This document shows, in pieces, positions 56,897-64,000 of a DNA stretch of 64,000 nt. Under the pieces are notes generated by a model. The model saw only the letters and a program-made list of their open reading frames with translations. It had not been told where the DNA came from and made no database searches. How positions within the stretch are numbered: the stretch's first letter is position 1; each line of letters starts with the position of its first letter. The position numbers and the translations under genes were made by a program. The stretch lies in the NCBI RefSeq assembly GCF_029962835.1, contig NC_080582.1:16190032-16254031 (forward strand), written 5' to 3'. This stretch comes from Magnolia sinica. Taxonomy: Eukaryota > Streptophyta > Magnoliopsida > Magnoliales > Magnoliaceae.

Positions 56897-57810
56897 ATGG
56901 CAAACAACGAAGGTATGAATCAAAATCCTGTGGACGGTGATCCAGGGATTCGTTATCTTTCGGAAAGAATGAAAGCTTTCCACCGGGAGGGCTGCAGGCA
57001 ACTCTCGACCGTCTTGCGGATGCGCTACTTCCGCCCCGAGCCCTAGGCGGTGCTCCACCACCCGTGGTGGCTCCACCACCCATGGTTGCTGTACGACACC
57101 ACCCCGATTTTCGTAGAGCACTACCAGTGGCCAACCGCAGGGCTACACCAGATGATTCAAGTTCTAGCGACGAGGACCTTAATGAGGGTTTTGCGCGACG
57201 ACCAATCCATGGAGGTGATCATCTAGATCGTGCTGAAAAAGATTATCGAGGTAAGGCTGAACTTCCTAGTTTTAACGGTTTATTATGTATAGAAGATTTT
57301 CTCGATTGGCTAGCCGAAGTAGAGAGATATTTTGATTATATGGATGTGCCAGATCATAAAAGGGTAAAATTGGTAGCGTTTAAATTAAAATCTGGTGCTT
57401 CTGCATGGTGGGAACAATTACAACTCTCACGAGCTCGCCAGAACAAGGCGCCTATCTCATCATGGCCACGGATGAGACGTCTTCTTCGATCTCGATTTCT
57501 CCCCAGTGATTATGAGCAGCTATTATTCCAGCAATATCAAAATTGCAGGCAAGGAAATCGAACAGTCACAGATTACACTCAAGAATTTCAACGGCTGGCT
57601 ACACGAAACGATCTGTCAGAATCTGAGTCACAGAAGGTGGCACGATTTATAGGTGGGTTACGACCAACAATTCAAGACCGAGTTCAGATGTACCCAGTCG
57701 GGACTGTGGATGAAGCAGTTCAATTGGCGGGTAGGGCAAAAACACAACTTGCAACAGCTCCTACTCGTCCATATCCTTCAACTCGACCTCCTATAACAAG
57801 TCCCACGTAG
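56897..57810 (+). pseudogene. gypsy gag capsid
   Basis: Starts MANNEGMNQNPVDGDPGIRY; a frameshift near 56990 moves translation to the frame LQATLDRLADALLPP. The capsid core then reads ELPSFNGLLCIEDFLDWLAE, VERYFDYMDVPDHKRVKLVA, FKLKSGASAWWEQL, FIGGLRPTIQDRVQM and ends at TAG 57808, probably a former CAG. Nucleic-acid-binding knuckle follows separately at 57970-58020 as CYCCG-stop-PGHLSNTY, with a TAA at 57985 and the last Cys changed to Tyr. Confidence 0.88.
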
Positions 57811-58150
57811 GATCTAGTGCTGCCACGAGGAAAAGACCCAGTACCTCAACTTCCTATAACCGCAAACCGTGATAAGGGGAGCGACTCATCCAGACCTCAA
57901 CGTGCAACACCCACAACAGCGGGTCCGAGTAGGATTCCAAATCCTTATACTCAGCAAAGGTCGAACAATTGTTACTGCTGTGGCTAACCAGGCCACTTGT
58001 CAAACACTTATCCTCAATGTCCCGCAGTACGCTTGACTATAAACGAATGAGACACTGAATATGAGGCTATAGAAGAAGACCATCGCTTTGATAAACATGA
58101 ACAAACTACTTAAGAAATAGCAAGTGGCGATGAAATGACGGGCGAGGATC

Positions 58151-58490
58151 GTGGCGAATTTCTTGCTGTATGCTCCACGAAAGGAATTACATCCACAACG
58201 ACACAATATATTTTGTACTCAGTACACCGTCAATGGAAAGGTCTGTGATGTGATCATAGACAGTGGTAGTAGCGAGAACATCGTCTCAAGAGTGATGGTG
58301 GATAAGTTGCAGCTACCAACGACGAAATATCTTTCCCCATACTCAATTGGCTGGATAAAAAAGGTGAATGAGACCAAGGTAACTGAATAATGCACTATCT
58401 CATTTTCAATTGGTAAATATTATAAGGATCGGATACTTTGTGACGTGGTCGACATGGAAGCTTACCATATGCTACTCGGTCGACCCTGAT
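58151..58490 (+). pseudogene. gypsy aspartic protease
   Basis: YTVNGKVCDVIIDSGSSENI, VSRVMVDKLQL: DSG is the active site triad. TAA at 58388 interrupts it before CTISFSIGKYYKDRILCDVV, DMEAYHMLLGRP, the usual C-terminal half. Confidence 0.85.
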
Positions 58491-58573
58491 AGTCGGACCG
58501 TGATGCGACCCATCGGGGACAAGGCAATGTATACATATTCGTTAAGGATAGTCGAAAAATAATCCTTGCCCCT

Positions 58574-59600
58574 ATGGCACCAGAGAACCACCATGAAGCC
58601 TCTAAAGTGGAGGAGAGTTCCCTCTTGACCATTCAAAATTTTATGGAGGAATCTAAGGAAACCGGCGACGTATACGCCGTAGTGGTGAAGGGCAAGGAAG
58701 AGGAACCCTCAAACATCCCTCCAAGCTTAAGACTATTGCTAAACGAATTCAAAGAAGTCTGGCCTGAAGATTTACCTGATGAATCGCCACCTATGAGGGA
58801 CATCCAACATCACATAGATCTCGTCCCTAAGGCTAGCCTGCTCAACCGGCCTCATTATCGGATGAGTCCTAAGGAGTGTGAGATACTTCAGGGGCAAGTG
58901 GAGGAATTGATCCGTAAGGGTTTCTTGAGAGAAAGCATAAGCCCATGTGCCGTACCAGCATTATTAACACTAAAAAAAGATGGAAGCTAGCGCATGTATG
59001 TCGACAGTCGGGCAATCAACAAAATTACTATCAAATATTAGTTCCCAATACCACGGTTGGACGACATGCTCGATATGCTAGAAGGGGCCAAGGTGTTTTC
59101 TAAACTAGATCTAAGGAGCGGGTACCATCAGATTCGTATTCGACCCGGTGATGAGTGGAAAACGGCATTCAAGACCAAGAAAGGGTTGTATGAGTGGCTA
59201 GTCATACCCTTTGGCCTATCGAACGCACCAAGTACTTTTATGCGTTTGATGAATCAAGTTCTAAAACCGTTCACTGGCCGATTTGTGGTAGTATATTTTG
59301 ATGACATATTGATATATAGCCAAGATGAGGCGGAGCACAAGAAACATCTCAGGCAGGTATTACGGGTCCTACAACTTAACAAGTTGTACCTCAACTTGAA
59401 GAAGTGTAGTTTTTTAACTGACAGCCTATTATTTCTAGGATTTGTTGTAACGTCCACAGGCATTCGTGTGGACGATGAAAAGGTGCGAGCTATTAGGGAA
59501 TGGCCGATCCCGATAAACATTCATGAGGTGAGGAGTTTTCACGGGTTGGCGACTTTCTATCGTCGATTTGTGCGAGATTTTAACACCATAGTCGCGCCTA
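58574..59600 (+). pseudogene. gypsy reverse transcriptase
   Basis: [35 protein letters not shown], then TAG at 58988 where Trp is expected, RMYVDSRAINKIT (usual Cys is Tyr), TAG at 59039, [60 protein letters not shown] and catalytic [12 protein letters not shown] (YFDD form of YxDD). Apart from the two stops the domain is well kept. Confidence 0.9.
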
Positions 59601-60152
59601 TAACAGATTGCATAAAAAAGGACCGTTCCAGTGGACCGATAAAGCTGATAAGAGCTTTCATGAGATCAAGCATCGTTTGTCTACAACACCGGTCTTGGTG
59701 CTTCCTAATTTCGACAAATTGTTTGAGGTTGAGTGTGACGCTTCATATGTCGGAATTGGAGGAGTATTATCACAGGAAGGCAGGCCAGTAGCCTTCTACG
59801 ACAAGAACGTGTCCGAAAGAAGTGGTCGACTTATGAGCTTGAGTTGTACGCATTTGTTCAAGCGCTACGACATTGGCGACATTATCTCGATTCAAAGAGA
59901 GTTTGTTTTGTACACGACCATCAAGCATTAAAGTTTATTAATAGTCGGACTAACGTGAATCGTGTGCATGCTAGATGGGTTGCGTTTTTACAGAATTCAC
60001 GTTCGTTACGAAGCACAAGTCGAGCGGAGAACAAGGTGGCTGATGCACTTAGCCGTCGTGCATCACTACTAGTAACAATGAGCAACGAGGTAGTCGGCTT
60101 TGACTGTTTCAAGGAGCTGTATGCCGAAGATGAGGACTTCAAAGATTCTTGA
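59600..60152 (+). pseudogene. gypsy RNase H
   Basis: [51 protein letters not shown] in one frame; after a frameshift near 59830, [53 protein letters not shown]. The catalytic D-E-D-D set is split between frames. A further frame change joins it to RT near 59610. Confidence 0.88.
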
Positions 60153-61044
60153 ATGAAGTGTCAAGAAGGTCACCCCAGTGACCTTCATATACAGGACGAT
60201 TTTCTCTTCAAAGGGAATCGATTGTGCATCCCCCAAAGTTCTCTGAGGGAGCAGATTATTCAGGAGCTACATGGAGGTGGCCTTGGTGGACACCTGGGGC
60301 GAGACAAGACGCGAGCTCTTGTGGAAGAGCGGTATTACTGGCCGCAGTTAGTACGCGATGTGGGAAAAGCCGTACAACGTTGTCATGTTTGTCAGACCTC
60401 CAAGGGGCAATCTCAGAATACGGGCCTCTACACCCCGTTACCTGTGCCTAACGGCCCTTGGGAGGATTTATCAATGGACTTCGTACTTGGTCTCCCACGA
60501 ACACAACGCGGCATGGATTCGGTGTTCGTGGTGGTAGATCGTTTCTCAAAGATGGCGCACTTTATCCCATGCAAGAAGACCCTCGATGCAACACACGTGG
60601 CGAATTTATTTTTCAGGGAGGTCGTTCGGCTACACGAGGTCCCAAAGACCATTACTTCTGATCGTGACACGAAGTTCATTAGCCACTTTTGGCGGACTTT
60701 ATGGAATCGATTCGATACACGACTTCAATTTAGTAGTGCTTACCACCCACAGACTGATGGGCAGACCGAAGTTGTGAATCGCACGTTGGGAAACCTCCTT
60801 CGCTGTATTTCAGGAGAAAAACCGAAGCAGTGGGATTTGGCCTTGTCTCAAGCAGAGTTTGCATTCAACAATATGGTGAACCGCTCGACAGGGAGATCAC
60901 CGTTCCAGATTATTTACGGACGAGTGCCTCGCCACACACTTGACTTGGTTCCTCTGCCCAAGCACCCAGGCACGAGCATTGCAGCAGAACATATGGCAGA
61001 CAAGATCATGGGCATCCATGCAGAAGTGCAGACCAAGCTACATG
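60153..61044 (+). pseudogene. gypsy integrase, C-terminally truncated
   Basis: HHCC zinc finger [12 protein letters not shown] and DDE core: [56 protein letters not shown] with Asp, Asp, Glu all present. Open for 298 codons, the best-preserved part. It ends QTKLHV at the junction with TGTAAGACCC; the GPY/F region and any chromodomain would lie beyond the nested element. Confidence 0.92.
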
Positions 61045-61966
61045 TGTAAGACCCGTGTCCTAATCCGTACTGTTCCGTTGGCTTCCGCGGTCCTTCCGGT
61101 CAAATTCCGGCAACCTTCGCACCATATCCGGTGTTTGTGCACGATCCTAAGCTGAGTCCCGCACACCGACGTCGGCTCAATTCGAAACTTATGTCTTGGC
61201 GATCGCGTCATCGCCGCGGTTTCAACGCCGTGACTTGCGCACCGAACCGATACCCAGGCAAGAAGATGCCGATCAGCGTTTATTCCGAAGAAACACCGCG
61301 CATTGCGAATTTCGAGGGAATCTCTACGCAATACGTCCCATCAATCAACCATTAAATACAACCTTATCTCAAGTACAACAACCCATCCCTCTTTCTCCAA
61401 AGTCAACTCTCTCTCTCTTCACCCATCCCTCTTTTACACACTTTTCAAACAAACCCATGCTTCATTAATTACACCCATCACTCCATCACCTCATATCACT
61501 CCCATCCTCTCATTTTCTCTCTCATTTTCTCAAATCTCTCCAAGCAACCAAGCCTCTCACGTCCAACACTCCTCTCCCAAACCACAAGTGTGGTCCACCT
61601 TCCATCATCCATCTACACCCTCCCATCTCTCATCCACACCATTAATCCCCCATCATCCACCATCCAAGGTATAAGAAAGGTGCATTTGAAGACAAGGGAG
61701 CAAGGAGGAGGCTTAAAGGTGGGTGATCCACCGTCATTTCTCCTATATTTTTGGGCCACATGTGGTGGGACCCGTTTGATGTATGCATGTATGAAATGGA
61801 GGGCCCATAGTGGCGGGGTCCCTCCTCTATCTCACCGTGTAGCTCTCTCTATTTCTCTCTCTTTCCCTCTCTTTCTCTCTTCCTTAGAATGAAGTGGGCC
61901 CCTCCAATATATTAAATCTACTCTATCCATCAAATAGGGTGGCCCACCTCATTTTAGGAAAGATCC

Positions 61967-61981
61967 ACCCCCCCCCCCCCC
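61967..61981. repeat. Poly-C tract
   Basis: A run of about 14-15 C residues interrupting ATCCACC..TAATTTAG; prone to length errors. Confidence 0.95.
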
Positions 61982-62884
61982 TAATTTAGAGTAAATGATA
62001 TATTATAATATTTTATTAATATTTATATATATGGTAGGCCATGATCATGTGGGACCTACCTTGATGAACATGGGCCACTCACGCGTGGGACCCACCATGA
62101 GGCAGTGTATACCCAAACCGTCCAGCGTCCAGAGACGCTGGACGTAGGCGTATGGCATGGCTAGCAAAAAAAAAACAAAAAAAAAAAACAAAAAAAAAGC
62201 AAAGGAAGAAAAGGTTACTTTTTAGTGGACTGCTCATGCAGGCCCCACCTTGATGTATGTATGTGATCCACACCGTCCAATCTATTCTCCAGTCTTCTTT
62301 AGGCGTTGAACCAAAATTTTAATGCGATCTGATCATCAGGTGGGCCATAGCATCTAAAACTATGTAAAGACATGCCAGATCATAAAAAAGTACTCGGTGG
62401 GACTCACTTGAAGTTCGGATGCAGGTGAAACTAGTTCTGGACGGGTAGAACAGTGGGATACACATGATGGGTGGGCTGGATTGTGAATCACATCTCGGTG
62501 GGCCTCAAAAAAAAAATAAAATATAGTAATAAAATTTTTTTTCAAAGCAGCAGCGACGAGCGGGCGGACGCTGGGGCCTCACGGCTCCAGTTGTGGGCCC
62601 CACGTGATGTGTTTCGAACATCAAGGCCATGCATTCGGTGGGTCCCCACGTACCACCCATCCATCTCAAAAATCAGCCGTAAAGAACTCGGGCGGGCCAT
62701 ACCATCTAGAATCATGTGAAGACATGTCTAAACATATAAAATCGCTTGGTGGGGCCTACCTGAGTTTTGGATGTCGCTGAAACTTGGCATGGACCGTCAG
62801 TTAGGTGGGACTCACATAATGGATGGGCTGGATTTGTGAACCACATTTCGGTGGGCCCCACATCTGCCCCAAGGTCCAATGACC

Positions 62885-63295
62885 TCTTCAACAGGTTGGA
62901 CGTGAAATAATTATTGCAGTGGGCTTGCTGCCCACGTGAACCCCTCAACAGGTTGTATGGAAAATAAGTATTTCAGTGGGCCCTTGGCCCACACAACCCC
63001 TCAACAGGTTGTATGGAAAATAAATATTTCAGTGGGCCCTATCCAGGCCCATATCACCTCATGAATAGTTTGGATGTCAAATGATCCGGGCCCACGTGAC
63101 CTTATGAATAGATTGGGTGATAAATAAAAATTGTAGTGGGCCCTACCCGGGTCCACATGACCATATGAACAGTTGGTTGGAAAATAAACATTACGTTGGG
63201 CCCTAGGTTGCTTGGAAAAATAAACATTTCTGTGGGCCCCGGTCTGAATGACCTTAACAATGGGTTGGATGGGAAATAAACATTATGGTAGGCCC
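62885..63295. repeat. Degenerate ~60-bp tandem repeat derived from the palindromic-element core
   Basis: About seven units of CAACAGGTTGTATGGAAAAT followed by AAATATTTCAGTGGGCCC and variants. The same words occur once in the centre of most palindromic elements (for example 47640-47700), so the core was amplified here. After 63295, shorter repeats of GGCCCA-GTGATGTATG continue to about 63640. Confidence 0.82.
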
Positions 63296-64000
63296 CTCAT
63301 GGGACCCACTGATGTATGTGTTGTAAACCATACCCTCCATTAGAGGGACCCACTTATGTATGTAAACCATACCCTCCATTAGACTGGGCTCCATCATGAT
63401 GCATGTGTTTCATCCAACTGTCCATCCATTTTTGGAGATAATTTAAGGCCCATTTTATGAGGCCCATTGTGATGTATGCAGGCCCATGTGACTAGGCCCA
63501 CGTGGATGCATTTGTGGCCCGTCATTGAGGCCTACCTTGATATATGCATACGAGACCCATGCATGGGGCCCATTCGATGTATTAGAGGCCCAATGGGATG
63601 TACATGAGGCCCATTTCTTGATTTATGTGTTGACCCCTATAGCGATAGTGCCTTGGGAGCAATGTTGGTTTGATGTCCACATTGAACGGATAATGTTGGT
63701 TAAATGTCCGCATTATAACTCTCCCTAAGGCCCACTGATAGGCCCAAACTTGTGGTAAGTAGGCCGTCTAGGCCCATCTCCACTATATCTAGAGCCCATC
63801 TCTTTATACATGTTTAGTATAGATCCATGATTCATGATCATTCGCACCATATGTATGCCTGATGTGAGGGTGACTGATCATAGCATATATCTTTGGATAG
63901 ACTATTTATGGGCTCCCTGATAGGCGGAGTTGCCTCGTATAAGTGCATGGTATATACAGGACTGTTGCATGAATGATAGTGTGACTCATGCATTTGCATT

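Larger units (their letters stand above)
56164..61044 (+). mobile_element. Ty3/gypsy retrotransposon, 3' end lost to a nested insertion
   Basis: 5' LTR, tRNA-iMet primer site, gag, zinc knuckle, protease, RT, RNase H and integrase are in the order typical of Ty3/gypsy. Stops and frameshifts disrupt most domains. Integrase ends at 61044 where unrelated LTR-like text starts; the 3' part and 3' LTR are not in this window. Confidence 0.93.
61045..64000 (+). mobile_element. Probable LTR of a second retrotransposon, nested, runs off window
   Basis: TGTAAGACCCGTGTCCTAAT starts exactly where integrase homology stops, preceded by ACATG, the expected 5-bp target duplication. The following 2.9 kb has no coding region. 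It contains a C/T-rich leader-like zone (61380-61600, CCATCCCTC..TCTCTC), CCATTAAATACAACC that could be a TATA region, and palindromic-family text from about 62000. I call it an LTR from its start, position and lack of genes; the far end and partner LTR are outside. Small ORFs (61303-61674 and others) are low-complexity. Confidence 0.6.

Noticed and set aside
61303-61674. Ser/Pro/His-rich ORFs near the window end
   Set aside because: Low-complexity C/T-rich leader-like DNA in a probable LTR.

Overview
This window is nuclear DNA from a flowering plant. Genes are intron-split, plant NB-LRR genes are present, LTR retrotransposons use the plant initiator-Met tRNA primer site, and A/T- and CT-rich microsatellites are common. 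The whole window is saturated with one family of imperfect palindromes (arms reading like GTGGGGCCCACCGTGATGT ... and its reverse complement). From general knowledge I associate such elements with magnoliid genomes, but that assignment is inference. I see no intact conventional gene; almost everything is transposon, repeat or broken gene.

Layout. (1) 1-2214: palindromic elements and a repeat block that recurs at 48.4-49.6 kb. (2) 2215-17362: the most unusual object, a 15.1-kb unit bounded by inverted repeats of about 460-480 bp. It sits inside a palindromic element whose other half resumes at 17363. It carries exon-sized pieces of at least four cellular genes: VARICOSE/EDC4, a Ulp1-type SUMO protease, class XI myosin and a Deg/HtrA protease. 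It also holds a 4.2-kb higher-order minisatellite that has swallowed a piece of a mitochondrial-plasmid-type DNA polymerase. A 172-bp relative with the same terminal bases and a perfect 9-bp target duplication lies at 48101-48272, pointing to the Mutator (MULE) superfamily. (3) 17.4-28.2 kb: repeat blocks, a degenerate LINE RNase H, and small unidentified exon-like fragments. (4) 28.3-43.0 kb: an NB-LRR cluster on the minus strand with two long paralogues and one 5' remnant, separated by about 8 kb of palindromic elements. Both paralogues lack the GLPLA/ARC1 part of NB-ARC and have no N-terminal coiled coil; one carries two compensating frameshifts and the other a single TGA. (5) 43-48 kb: palindromic elements, two of which (here and at 31.5 kb) show near-perfect 9-bp target duplications. 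(6) 48.4-56.2 kb: second copy of the block that flanks the 15-kb element, here interrupted by a MITE, a Ty1/copia element lacking integrase and another repeat. (7) 56.2-61.0 kb: a Ty3/gypsy element with 5' LTR, primer site, gag, protease, RT, RNase H and most of integrase. (8) 61045-64000: what looks like the LTR of a second, younger retrotransposon inserted into that integrase.

How the parts relate. Comparing the two copies of the flanking block (1.0-19.3 kb versus 48.4-56.2 kb) gives nearly exact insertion boundaries for the 15-kb unit. Nested insertions give a relative order: palindromic element first, then the 15-kb unit; gypsy element first, then the 61-kb LTR. The cellular gene pieces are fragments with splice sites still visible, so they were taken up as genomic DNA and not as cDNA.
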